Below, piece after piece: positions 1 through 7,733 of a stretch of DNA of 45,174 bases. This stretch comes from Candidatus Thorarchaeota archaeon (lineage in GTDB: Archaea; Asgardarchaeota; Thorarchaeia; Thorarchaeales; Thorarchaeaceae), in assembly GCA_004524595.1 (NCBI GenBank), contig SDOA01000018.1:1-45174 (forward strand), in the 5' to 3' direction. The position numbers were made by a program, and so were the translations under genes. Within the stretch, counting starts at the first letter, position 1. Every line of letters begins with the position of its first letter. Below the pieces are notes generated by a model, which was given only the letters and a program-made list of their open reading frames with translations, was not told where the DNA came from and searched no databases.

Positions 1-596
1 ACAATATGCTTCTCTTTTCAGCTGCATCAGAATCTCGTGTTATAGGACTTGACATTTCTATTGGTATGCTAAGAAAGACCAGAGAGAAGACTACGCATGT
101 GCCACTTGTCCAGGCTCCTGCAGAAGGTCTGCCATTTACAGATGGTTCTTTTGACTTTGTATACATGACCGAGGTACTTCACCATCTTCAGGACATCCCT
201 AGTTCGCTAAGAGAGATCCACAGAATATTGGGTGATTCTCGTTTTCTCTGTATTGTCACACAATCCCACAAGCAGATTGACCGAAGACAGACTTCTCGGT
301 TTTTCCCAGCAACTGCAAAGATTGACAAGAAGCGGTATCCTGATATCGATGAGATTGAAGAGACCCTCTTGAACGTAGGTTTTGATAAGGTGCATCCTAA
401 GGAGTATAATTTCAACCCGATTCGTTTAGGAGAAGATTTTCTGAATACTGTAGAGAATCGTGGATTTTCAATGCTTCACAAGATTAGTAATGAAGATTAT
501 GAGAAGGGGCTCCATGAACTTCGAGAAGCATATACGCGGGGTGACGAGCTTCTCTATTCTGCTGGTTACAACTTTATCTGGGCTCTCAAAGAGTGA
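1..596 (+). CDS. SAM-dependent methyltransferase, 5' end cut off by window edge
   Basis: Class I methyltransferase of the UbiE/Methyltransf_11 type, expected to transfer a methyl group from S-adenosylmethionine to an unidentified small molecule. The frame is open to the left edge, so the ATG at 6 is probably internal and the glycine-rich SAM loop (motif I) lies outside the window. What remains is the acidic end of strand beta-2 (VIGLDISIGML, where the Asp would bind the ribose hydroxyls), the motif around APAEGLPFTDGSFDFVY (beta-4), and the family's HHL signature in MTEVLHHLQD. The C-terminal third is not recognisable. It ends 3 nt before the convergent gene at 600. The fold is secure; the substrate is unknown. 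Confidence 0.8.
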   Translation, partial: NMLLFSAASESRVIGLDISIGMLRKTREKTTHVPLVQAPAEGLPFTDGSFDFVYMTEVLHHLQDIPSSLREIHRILGDSRFLCIVTQSHKQIDRRQTSRFFPATAKIDKKRYPDIDEIEETLLNVGFDKVHPKEYNFNPIRLGEDFLNTVENRGFSMLHKISNEDYEKGLHELREAYTRGDELLYSAGYNFIWALKE

Positions 597-599
597 ATC

Positions 600-947
600 T
601 TATTCTACTATGATGGTAAGAACACAAGAACTCTCTACATCAAAACGAAAGAGAATGTTGATAGTCAGCGTTGTTGTTCCTTTCTTGAGTGCTTTGAAGA
701 ACCATTTCACACGTTCCGCATCTCCGCCTGTCCATCCGGGTTTCTTCATGTGTTCTGGATGAAGGTATTCTGCTTCAGTTCGCAGGTAGGAAATTATTGA
801 TTCATCACCGATGATATATTCAGCATCTTCTCCCACAGAGCCGTGTCTGTGAAACTGATAATAGAACTCCTCTTCAACTGCTAGAGTGACAGAACTGCGC
901 TCTCCAGAGCATTCTACTCTCTGAACCTCGTCCTTTGGTGGTTTCAT
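600..947 (-). CDS. Chagasin-like (I42 family) protease-inhibitor domain protein
   Basis: A 115-residue protein whose C-terminal half resembles the chagasin fold, an immunoglobulin-like inhibitor of papain-type cysteine proteases. Visible features are a GG turn (WTGGDAERVKWFF) followed by FKALKKGTTTLTI, which matches the family pattern of a Gly-rich loop then 'F-x-A-x-K-x-G-x-x-x-L'. The third inhibitory loop, usually R-P-W, is not conserved (FRFDVES instead). There is no signal peptide, so it should be cytosolic, unlike many chagasins. It lies 5 nt downstream of the surface-protein gene on the same strand and is probably co-transcribed with it. An AGGAG lies about 10 nt before the ATG. The family assignment rests on a short motif and is moderate. 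Confidence 0.55.
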   Translation of the reverse strand: MKPPKDEVQRVECSGERSSVTLAVEEEFYYQFHRHGSVGEDAEYIIGDESIISYLRTEAEYLHPEHMKKPGWTGGDAERVKWFFKALKKGTTTLTINILFRFDVESSCVLTIIVE

Positions 948-952
948 TATTC

Positions 953-1708
953 TTACTCTCCTAGTTGTTGTACAATTGATTTTTTCTTTTTGCGTCCAAT
1001 GTATATGAGACTAGATATGATTAGTCCAACCACTGCACCAATTGAGATGATTAGTATAACTTCAAGTTGAATCCCTGCTGCTAAAACAGTGGGCATTCCT
1101 GGATGCCAATTTACTACAATAATATCAATCAGGTCTGTACCTAATGTGGAATATCGTTCTCTCAAATAGTTGAGAGTGCCATTCTCTTTCTCATAACGAA
1201 TCTCAATAGATACAGTGACGACGCTCCCATCCCCCGCTTGGAATGTTGCTGTGCCTTTCGTTCCCCATTCTTCTTCAGTGTCAATAAGAGTCACTCCACT
1301 CATATCCGTTATATTGGTCATCTCAGTTAGGAATTCCCAGTCCCCTATTGGGACGACGAAACCTCGCAAGTCAGTTTCTATTGATACGGAATCATTGCCT
1401 CTAGTCATACTGCATGAGGAGATTGGCATCTGCGATGATTCGTTAATCGGGTTTGGAATTTCATCGAGTGCATCTACACTGAGGATTGCCTTTTGTCCCA
1501 GTTCCAATCCTGCAATAAATGGGAAGACCGCAACCGCAACATCTCTGTAGTTCTGATTTGCAAAGAATGCTTTCTGTAGAACATAGGTGTACTCATCACC
1601 AATATCGACTCCCCATTCAAGGACATGATTTGATTGAGCTTGAATCGTGACCGGTAACCCAACGATCAACAGAAAGGTTAAGACTGCTGTGAGTGGTCGC
1701 AACCTCAT
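953..1708 (-). CDS. Secreted surface protein with C-terminal membrane anchor
   Basis: A 251-residue protein with a clear N-terminal signal peptide (basic MRLR, then a hydrophobic core, likely cut after TIQAQS). About 190 residues of hydrophilic, beta-rich, predicted extracellular sequence follow. A single transmembrane helix at about residues 217-238 is followed by a GRKKKK stop-transfer and a short cytoplasmic tail. This gives an outside N-terminus and a cytoplasmic C-terminus. No enzymatic motif was recognised. GGTGAG stands 6 nt before the ATG, which supports the start. It precedes the chagasin-like gene, possibly as one transcript. A role in the envelope or in ligand binding is only inferred from topology. 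Confidence 0.75.
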   Translation of the reverse strand: MRLRPLTAVLTFLLIVGLPVTIQAQSNHVLEWGVDIGDEYTYVLQKAFFANQNYRDVAVAVFPFIAGLELGQKAILSVDALDEIPNPINESSQMPISSCSMTRGNDSVSIETDLRGFVVPIGDWEFLTEMTNITDMSGVTLIDTEEEWGTKGTATFQAGDGSVVTVSIEIRYEKENGTLNYLRERYSTLGTDLIDIIVVNWHPGMPTVLAAGIQLEVILIISIGAVVGLIISSLIYIGRKKKKSIVQQLGE

Positions 1709-1781
1709 GAAACGCTCACCATTATCCCACTTGGAAATCTATCATCATAATGAAGCTATTCATTTTCACATTGATCACTCT

Positions 1782-2510
1782 TCAGAGGATATCTATGAGG
1801 TCGGCAACATGCTCTATCGCTATGACATCTGATGTTATCTTGTGGATTTCATGAGTATCAACCCAGGTGAGCAGAATGGGGATCATTTCAGCTCTCTCAG
1901 CAGCTATAACATCAAACTCCACTATATTTCCGATATATGCACATCTTCGTGGATTGATTCCCAGTTGTTCTGCAACACGGAGAAGCAAGTACGGTGATGG
2001 TTTCTTATAACCTGGTACATTGGAATATTCAATTACATCAAAGAGATGAAGGATTGAATCCTCTTGTAGAATGTTAGTTGGATCACTGAATCTGTTAGAT
2101 GCTATTGCCAGTTTGAATCCTTTTGCATGGAATCTCTCAAGTTCCGAACAGCACCCCTCAATAATCTCAGGTCTTGAACCCTCAAGGAATTTATCCCACT
2201 TTGCTTGATACTGTTGCACTACGTTAGAGTCCTGAACACCAAGGGTCTCAAGCAGGATTCTGTCATATTCGAGCCAGTGCTCATGCTTTGGCTGCCAGTG
2301 AACATCTACATCATTCTTGATCATGTACTCCGTGAGCCATTCATCGGGTTCCTTGAGTGCTGCTCTAATTGCAGAATTGGAATATTCTCTACCATCTCCC
2401 GTCTCTGTTTCCTCAAGGAATTCCCTAGTGAATGAGCACATGTCTGATACAGGTCTATAGAGTGTACCTCCTATATCGAAGATAAGTGCCTTAATCCTAT
2501 CAAGTCTCAT
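1782..2510 (-). CDS. HAD-superfamily hydrolase
   Basis: A 242-residue haloacid-dehalogenase-fold hydrolase, probably a small-molecule phosphatase. Motif I is LIFDIGGTLY, where the first Asp is the nucleophile and Gly replaces the usual second Asp, as in many DxGGT members. Motif II is the Ser of LAIASNRFSD, motif III the Lys of GYKKPSP, and motif IV lies in YIGNIVEFDVIAAERA. An alpha-helical cap between motifs I and II (about residues 20-110) makes it a subfamily I enzyme of the phosphoglycolate-phosphatase/dehalogenase type. In motif IV, Asn stands where Asp is usual after Gly, which could weaken Mg2+ binding. The gene is divergent from the TPR gene. The substrate cannot be told. Confidence 0.85.
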   Translation of the reverse strand: MRLDRIKALIFDIGGTLYRPVSDMCSFTREFLEETETGDGREYSNSAIRAALKEPDEWLTEYMIKNDVDVHWQPKHEHWLEYDRILLETLGVQDSNVVQQYQAKWDKFLEGSRPEIIEGCCSELERFHAKGFKLAIASNRFSDPTNILQEDSILHLFDVIEYSNVPGYKKPSPYLLLRVAEQLGINPRRCAYIGNIVEFDVIAAERAEMIPILLTWVDTHEIHKITSDVIAIEHVADLIDIL

Positions 2511-2606
2511 AGCTGTAAGACATTATAGAGAAATCCTCTTTTATCCTTTGTAAGAGGCATCTCAATCCTTTTGTACCGTTCATTACATCAAAGAGCACGA
2601 CCACAA

Positions 2607-3746
2607 ATGGAGAATTTTGATGAGACCCTGAAAGCACTTGAAGCGCATCTACGCCAGAATCCTGATGATGCAGCTGCATGGAACATGAAAGGAGTTGTTC
2701 ATGCTCAGAGAACTGAGTTCGGTGAGGCGCTGAGATGTCTGGACCAAGCATTGCAGATTGATTCCGGGTTTGTAGCTGCTCACACCAATAAAGGAAGGGT
2801 GCTTTTATCTGTCGGACCAGAAAAAGCTGGCATTGCATTAAAGTCATTTGACACTGCACTTGGGTTAAAGCCAGATGATACTGATGCACTCCGAGATAAG
2901 GCGCAAGCCCTAAGAGTACTAGGTAGAGCAGAAGAAGAGATTGCCTGCTACTCTAAACTTGTTGAGCAACTACCTGAAGAATGGGGTGTCTGGTTACGAC
3001 TTGGTGACCTGCAACTTGAAGTTGGAGACCTCAAGTCTGCCATTACTAGTTATAACAAGTCCTTGAAACTCAAAGATGACCTCACGCCTGCGTACATTCG
3101 TAGGGCTATCGCCTTTGGTCTGGACGAACAATTCAACGATGCTCTGAAGTCTGCTGAAACCGCTACAAAACTTGAACCTGACAGTGCTGAAGCGTGGCTC
3201 ATTCGTGGGGATGTGAACCTAAGAGCTGGAAAGTTACGGTCCGCGATGAAGGCACTGAAGAAAGCATCTGAACTTGACCCTACGGATGCTAGTGTCGAAA
3301 ATACCATGGGTATGGTGATGTATAAGCAAGGGGATCTAAAAGAGTCAGTAAAACATCTTCGTCGTGCAATCATACGAAAGAAGAATTACCCCACAGCAAT
3401 ACGCAATCTTGGACTCATCCTCATGGAATTAGAGGAATGGCAAGATGCGAGTAATGCATTCAATCAGTTGGTTGAATGTGTGAAGAATGACCCTGATGCA
3501 TATGATGCACAGGCTACTGCTTTTGCACGGCTGGAAGACTTCTGTAGTGCTCAAGAAGCGTGGGAGAAATCTCGAAAACTGTACAAGAAGATAGGTGAAG
3601 AGAAAGAGGCTGAGCGTGTCAGTCGACTAGGTCGTGTTGCTCGTATCAATTGTCGTAGAATAAAGAAGGCTATTAAAGCCCAACGCGAGCAGGAGAAACA
3701 GACTAGAACTTTCGCTACACGTCATGAACATCGGAAGAAGAAATAG
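2607..3746 (+). CDS. Tetratricopeptide-repeat protein
   Basis: A cytosolic protein of about 379 residues built almost wholly of TPR helices. Repeats can be seen from residue 1 to about 320 (for example AWNMKGVVHAQRTEFGEAL, AHTNKGRVLLSVG, VWLRLGDLQLEVGDLKSAI, AWLIRGDVNLRAGKLRSAM, VENTMGMVMYKQGDLKESV, TAIRNLGLILMELEEWQDA), each with the expected W/G/Y/A spacing. The C-terminal 60 residues are basic and lysine/arginine rich, perhaps for contact with nucleic acid or ribosomes. I chose the ATG at 2607 over the TTG at 2571, because the family alignment begins there. The protein should be a scaffold; its partners are unknown. It converges on the metallo-hydrolase gene, 14 nt away. Confidence 0.85.
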   Translation: MENFDETLKALEAHLRQNPDDAAAWNMKGVVHAQRTEFGEALRCLDQALQIDSGFVAAHTNKGRVLLSVGPEKAGIALKSFDTALGLKPDDTDALRDKAQALRVLGRAEEEIACYSKLVEQLPEEWGVWLRLGDLQLEVGDLKSAITSYNKSLKLKDDLTPAYIRRAIAFGLDEQFNDALKSAETATKLEPDSAEAWLIRGDVNLRAGKLRSAMKALKKASELDPTDASVENTMGMVMYKQGDLKESVKHLRRAIIRKKNYPTAIRNLGLILMELEEWQDASNAFNQLVECVKNDPDAYDAQATAFARLEDFCSAQEAWEKSRKLYKKIGEEKEAERVSRLGRVARINCRRIKKAIKAQREQEKQTRTFATRHEHRKKK

Positions 3747-3760
3747 ACTGGTTGGCATGT

Positions 3761-4570
3761 TCATCTATCTGGTCTATCACAGATTAATGACTTGATGAAG
3801 AAATCGATACCAAATCTCTCCTTTGTAAGTTCGAGATACCACGGCCCTTCAAGCTCTAATGCCACTTGAATCTCATCGATAGACTTTCCTTTTGCATGTA
3901 GTGCTTGAACCTCTCTCTGAATTTCCTTGATAAAATCTATACGTGTCTGAATATGCTCTTCTGGTGAATAGATAGGTCCTCTATGTGAGTCAAAGAGAAT
4001 ATCGATATCAAGGGCCAGTATCTTCTCCATGGTTGCCACCATTAGCGGTACGTTCTCATCAGGCATTGCAATCTTCTTTTTTGATGGTAAGGGTATTGCG
4101 TCCGCAGAGAAGAACCACTTCTGTTCAGGTTCATAAAAACCGACCATCTCCATTGTATGACCTGGTACTGGAACTACCTCAAAGACGAGATCTCCTACTG
4201 AGAAACTGTCGGGTAACTTTGACAGGGCTGAAACTGGTTCTGGCTGTCCCCAGACATAATTGAAGAACTCTCCATATTGTGGAGGTGCTCGTAGTGTCAT
4301 CTGAGCTAGATCATTAGCATAGATGGGTATTTTTCCATCGAAAATGCTACAGCATCCAACATGGTCCTCATGAGAGTGTGAAACATAGAGGGCATCTATG
4401 GACACTTTCTGAGTGAACTCACGTACCTCTTCAAGAGCATTTGCGCACCCTGAATCAAATAGAGCATTTCTTACAAGATATGCATAGACAAACATTATAG
4501 CTTGGCCATCTTGTTCCGTGGCCGTCTTGATGCAGGTTATATCCTCATTGAAGGGAACTATCTCGATCAT
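3761..4570 (-). CDS. Metallo-beta-lactamase-fold hydrolase
   Basis: A 269-residue MBL-fold hydrolase, probably with two metal ions. The metal-binding motif is SHSHEDHVG (H-x-H-x-D-H). The third-ligand loop is PVPGHTMEMVGFY, the bridging Asp is in FFSADAIPL, and the late His is in FDSHRGPI. The C-terminal 60 residues form a helical extension like that of the arylsulfatase/Rv-type 'MBL hydrolase with C-terminal helices'. It has no signal peptide, so it is cytosolic. The next gene upstream on the same strand (DUF763) ends 43 nt away, so the two may share a transcript. All ligands appear intact, so it is likely active; glyoxalase II-like or lactonase activities are possible but not decidable here. 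Confidence 0.88.
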   Translation of the reverse strand: MIEIVPFNEDITCIKTATEQDGQAIMFVYAYLVRNALFDSGCANALEEVREFTQKVSIDALYVSHSHEDHVGCCSIFDGKIPIYANDLAQMTLRAPPQYGEFFNYVWGQPEPVSALSKLPDSFSVGDLVFEVVPVPGHTMEMVGFYEPEQKWFFSADAIPLPSKKKIAMPDENVPLMVATMEKILALDIDILFDSHRGPIYSPEEHIQTRIDFIKEIQREVQALHAKGKSIDEIQVALELEGPWYLELTKERFGIDFFIKSLICDRPDR

Positions 4571-4613
4571 GACAATGAATTGTTAATAAAAGGATGAATT
4601 GAGTTCTTTGGTT

Positions 4614-5747
4614 TTACTTTGCTACAGCCTGTATCTCTCTCAATATGGGTGGTGCGAACTTGCGAAGCCGTTTGAGTCCGAGTACCTTCTCACGTCTCCC
4701 CATCTTTGCATCATTCAGTGCCTGCTCCATGAATTTAATTGCCTTATCATAATCCTTTCGTGGAACGGGGAATGGGACTCCATCCTTTCCTCCAAAAGCG
4801 AAGCACATTCGTACAGGGTCTGACCAAGAGGGTGCAGTGCCAAAGATCATCTCAGAGATGAGCGAGAGACCTCGGACTGTAGCAGGTCCAAATCCATCCA
4901 TCAACAAGAGTCGTTCATAGTCCTCTGGTTGAGTTTCATATGCTCTGCGGACTGCATTCCAGTCCATTCTGGTCGGAATGACCTTGTATGAGGGTAGTGT
5001 TATACTCTTTCCACTGTCATCCAGCCATGGGATGAGTGTGGATTCTCCATACGATTTGAGATCTTCGAAATATCGTCTGATTCTTGTAGGGTCTTCTTTG
5101 ACAATGTCTATGCTCACTCTTCTACACGCATCTGATTGTTTAGAGGTCATGTCAAGGGCCGCATCGCTGATTCGCCCCGAGATTAGTCCTGTGTGAGGTT
5201 CATCAATGAAGCTGTGGGTCTCTTCAGCTGACCAATGATATCGTCTAGCATCATTATTCGTAGGATTAAGACCCTGCTGGACAACAGTCCAGGTTTCCTG
5301 TGCATCCACGAAGAAGAGATGATGATATAGTTGATAACCATCCTGAACTCCGGCATTATCCACCTTTGCTACAGCCTTGCTGATCTCTACAAGTCCTGCT
5401 CCATCAAGTCCATAATCCTCAAGAGCCCGTAGTTGTTCTGGTACTCTTCTTGATGCTAAACCTTTACCCCCAATACCAACCATGCCATGGGTCTCAAAGT
5501 CAAGTGCTGATTTCAAGACTCCACATGTGACGGTTGTCGAACCTGAACTATCCCAGTCATAACCTAAGACATTCGAAAGAGCTTGAAACCAGACTGGATC
5601 AGCAAGTCTTCTGAGAAGTTCTACTGTCCCAAATTCATCAACAATGAATTTGCAGAGCGCACTCGCCATAGGGATCATCCGTTTCACTAGCCAGTGGGGT
5701 GCTCTGCCGGGATGAAGTTTGAGGTCTGCTACTCCTGCTCTCTTCAT
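4614..5747 (-). CDS. DUF763 family protein
   Basis: A 377-residue member of DUF763, a family widespread in archaea and some bacteria whose function is not established. The N-terminus matches the family hallmark, MKRAGVADLKLHPGRAPHWL, and the body keeps the conserved VGIGGKGLASRRVPEQL and the LLLMDGFGPATVRGLSLI segment. That last segment resembles a helix-hairpin-helix, a DNA-contacting element. A GTG at 5756 and an ATG at 5750 also precede the family start; I chose the ATG at 5747 because homologues begin with MKR-x-G-V-A-D-L. In other archaea the family has been linked to DNA metabolism by neighbourhood only; I see no catalytic motif. The family call is secure, the role is not. Confidence 0.85.
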   Translation of the reverse strand: MKRAGVADLKLHPGRAPHWLVKRMIPMASALCKFIVDEFGTVELLRRLADPVWFQALSNVLGYDWDSSGSTTVTCGVLKSALDFETHGMVGIGGKGLASRRVPEQLRALEDYGLDGAGLVEISKAVAKVDNAGVQDGYQLYHHLFFVDAQETWTVVQQGLNPTNNDARRYHWSAEETHSFIDEPHTGLISGRISDAALDMTSKQSDACRRVSIDIVKEDPTRIRRYFEDLKSYGESTLIPWLDDSGKSITLPSYKVIPTRMDWNAVRRAYETQPEDYERLLLMDGFGPATVRGLSLISEMIFGTAPSWSDPVRMCFAFGGKDGVPFPVPRKDYDKAIKFMEQALNDAKMGRREKVLGLKRLRKFAPPILREIQAVAK

Positions 5748-5770
5748 CATATTCACTTCAGATTCTATTT

Positions 5771-6115
5771 CTAGAGTGAATCATGAATGGATTCTAGTTT
5801 CTTTCTGGAATTCTCTCCCGCATGAGTGAGCCATTCTTCAAGAGTGTCGCATCCATAATCTCCACAATGTGCACAGGTTTCAACATTTCTCTTACTTGCA
5901 CAGAGCTGGATGTTACACTTGGACCAGAAGGCAAAGTGTGGTCCCTCGGATTTACATCCTGCACAGTCAAGCATATCAACTGTGACTGGAAATTGTGGAC
6001 TATTCCACTTCTCTACAGTCTCACTCCGCATGCTATCGTCATCATTGATGTATGCAATGTGTGCTGGACATTCTGAGCAGTCGAGGCCGCAATATGCTTG
6101 CATGTTGATTATCAT
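5771..6115 (-). CDS. DUF3795 cysteine-rich protein
   Basis: A 114-residue cytosolic protein of the DUF3795 type. It has the N-terminal YCGLDCSECPA signature and further cysteines at CAGCKSEG, KCNIQLCASKRNVETCAHCGDYGC, spaced as if to hold two zinc ions or an iron-sulfur cluster. The family's role is unknown. The ATG at 6115 is supported by a TATA-like element on the minus strand at 6141-6147, about 29 nt upstream, which implies a leaderless or nearly leaderless mRNA. It lies 14-23 nt upstream of the DUF763 gene on the same strand, so the two are probably co-transcribed. Confidence 0.8.
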   Translation of the reverse strand: MIINMQAYCGLDCSECPAHIAYINDDDSMRSETVEKWNSPQFPVTVDMLDCAGCKSEGPHFAFWSKCNIQLCASKRNVETCAHCGDYGCDTLEEWLTHAGENSRKKLESIHDSL

Positions 6116-6140
6116 GATGAGTATATACTTGATTAATCAG

Positions 6141-6147
6141 TATAAAA
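6141..6147 (-). promoter_or_regulatory. TATA box for the DUF3795 gene
   Basis: On the minus strand the sequence reads CTTTTATA. It is centred about 29 nt upstream of the ATG at 6115, the archaeal TATA-box spacing for a nearly leaderless transcript. It is also positioned between the divergent DUF3795 and thioredoxin-like genes. Confidence 0.5.
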
Positions 6148-6267
6148 GCAGAACAGATGACCGAAACTACTCTTGTCGTATGAATACCTTGAACAAACCT
6201 TTTATTCAATCTCACGTTAAATAATACATCGGTCTTATTCCGATAGAATTCTTTCATATCTTTTGAG

Positions 6268-6816
6268 TTGATTGCCGTGACAGCGAATACAGAGTGGAAA
6301 AAAGCAGTAGAATACAAGGAATTCCTGACTAAAGCGCGTGAGAATGTAGAAATCATCAAGGCAAGGTACAATGATCTAATAATTGGGGAATCATATCATG
6401 ACACAATTAAGAGCATTCAGAATAATGTCAAGATACTCGTCATTGGCAATGACAGATGTGAAGACACTGCTGGAACACTGCCGATACTAGCAAAAATTGC
6501 TGATAACTCACCGAAGGTAGAACTACGAATTTTAGATAGTGATGCCAATGCATCCTATCATCAACAATTCACAGTCAATGGTAAGAGAAAGACTCCTGTT
6601 GTTCTATTTCTCAACTCTGACTTTGAAGAGCTCTGTCGGTGGATCGAGAGACCAAATGCAGTCTACAAGCTCATCAACGAAGCAACCAGTCCATCTCCTG
6701 AAAGTCGGAAGAACGAGTTAAGGAAATTGTACAGCGATTCTGAAATTCAACAACAGACCCTTCATGAATTTATGCGACTGATTTTAAGAGCTGATTTCAT
6801 CTTAGGACGAGCGTAA
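6268..6816 (+). CDS. Thioredoxin-like fold protein with a single active-site cysteine
   Basis: A 182-residue cytosolic protein. Residues 1-45 form a helical leader; about 50-140 match a thioredoxin fold, with VKILVIGNDRCEDTAGTLP in the position of the 'CxxC then helix' and a cis-Pro strand at KTPVVLFLNSDFEEL. The redox pair is reduced to C-E-D-T: only the first cysteine is left, so it cannot act as an ordinary dithiol oxidoreductase. It could be a monothiol enzyme or a binding protein. No ATG is available in frame near the start; TTG at 6268 or GTG at 6277 must be used. The next gene, a methyltransferase, begins 1 nt after the stop, which suggests translational coupling. Confidence 0.7.
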   Translation: MIAVTANTEWKKAVEYKEFLTKARENVEIIKARYNDLIIGESYHDTIKSIQNNVKILVIGNDRCEDTAGTLPILAKIADNSPKVELRILDSDANASYHQQFTVNGKRKTPVVLFLNSDFEELCRWIERPNAVYKLINEATSPSPESRKNELRKLYSDSEIQQQTLHEFMRLILRADFILGRA

Positions 6817-6817
6817 T

Positions 6818-7474
6818 ATGTCTCATCACAATCTTGCGAAGGCTGATTGGTCAGATAGAGAACGTATTGAGCGAATGGCTGCATCGTATTCCAGACGATA
6901 CGATATACTCTTCTGGAACGCTCTGGATAATTTGACTGGCACAAGTCCAAGGAAAGTGGTAATAGATTTTGGATGTGGGCCGGGGCTCTTTCTGAATGAT
7001 GCTGCTGTCAAATATTCTGCTGAGAAAATCATAGGATTGGATGAGAGTCCTGAGATGCTTGAATATGCTCAAAGATTAATTGAGGAACGTTCTCTAGTTG
7101 AAGACTTTGAGCTTATCCAGATTGATTTTGATAACACTAGGATTCCGTTAGAACCCAATATTGTGGAACTTGCATTCTGTGGATTTATGCTACATGAACT
7201 CCGCAACCCTCAAGACTTTGTTTCTCAAGTGGCAAACATACTCAAGTCTGGTGGATCCTACATAGTGTATGATTATGTTTCAGGGGATGAAGATGCCTTT
7301 GTAATAGCCATGGCTGCACGAGGGATGGACGACGAACATGCACGAATGCGGTATCCACATATGTGCAAACACTCAATTGATGATATCGTTAGGCTCATGA
7401 CGAATGCAGGTCTCTCTGATGTTAAGGCAATAGGCGTTAATGATATACGAGCTGTTGTTATTGGAACCAAGTAG
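6818..7474 (+). CDS. SAM-dependent methyltransferase
   Basis: A 218-residue class I methyltransferase. Motif I is VVIDFGCGPGLFL (glycine-rich SAM loop), motif II KIIGLDESPEML (ribose-binding acid), motif III the QIDFDNTRIPL region, and motif IV LAFCGFMLHELRNP. A post-motif strand reads GGSYIVYDYV. It is closest to the UbiE/COQ5-like group that methylates small molecules. It starts 1 nt after the stop of the thioredoxin-like gene and is followed by a zinc-ribbon gene after 38 nt, so this is probably a forward operon running into priL. The substrate is unknown. Confidence 0.85.
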   Translation: MSHHNLAKADWSDRERIERMAASYSRRYDILFWNALDNLTGTSPRKVVIDFGCGPGLFLNDAAVKYSAEKIIGLDESPEMLEYAQRLIEERSLVEDFELIQIDFDNTRIPLEPNIVELAFCGFMLHELRNPQDFVSQVANILKSGGSYIVYDYVSGDEDAFVIAMAARGMDDEHARMRYPHMCKHSIDDIVRLMTNAGLSDVKAIGVNDIRAVVIGTK

Positions 7475-7512
7475 TAATTCTTTAATTGTTGAACTAAGGA
7501 TTCGATTTTAGT

Positions 7513-7713
7513 ATGTCCGAGAATCGTCGTAAATCACCATGGGCGTATGACGAGAGTGGACTAAAGTGCCCACAATGCCAAAGTACAAGGATAAATCGTG
7601 TACTTGACACTTGGGCAATGAGAAGAGGCATACAGATGTTCAAGTGTGCAGTATGTGGAAAGAAGTTTTACGATAGAGGTGTGGATGATTACAGACCCAC
7701 ATTTGAGAGATGA
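7513..7713 (+). CDS. Small zinc-ribbon protein
   Basis: A 66-residue protein with one zinc ribbon: CPQC at residues 19-22 and CAVC at about 46-49, separated by a basic stretch (RINRVLDTWAMRRG). The pattern resembles the zinc ribbons of transposase-like or transcription-related 'IS1/InsA' and TFIIS-type folds, which bind nucleic acid. Its stop overlaps the first possible start of the primase gene (ATG/TGA overlap at 7710-7713), so it is co-transcribed with priL. This placement suggests a nucleic-acid role, but I do not recognise a named family. Confidence 0.75.
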   Translation: MSENRRKSPWAYDESGLKCPQCQSTRINRVLDTWAMRRGIQMFKCAVCGKKFYDRGVDDYRPTFER

Positions 7714-7721
7714 AAGAGACT

Positions 7722-7726
7722 GGAGG
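7722..7726 (+). promoter_or_regulatory. Shine-Dalgarno site deciding the priL start
   Basis: GGAGG lies 7 nt before the ATG at 7734. The alternative ATG at 7710 has no such site, so 7734 is the better start. Confidence 0.65.
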
Positions 7727-7733
7727 ACAGATT

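Noticed and set aside
3741..3780. Weak inverted repeat ATAGAC/GTCTAT between convergent genes
   Set aside because: Only 6 bp with a long loop and no T-run; too weak to call a terminator.
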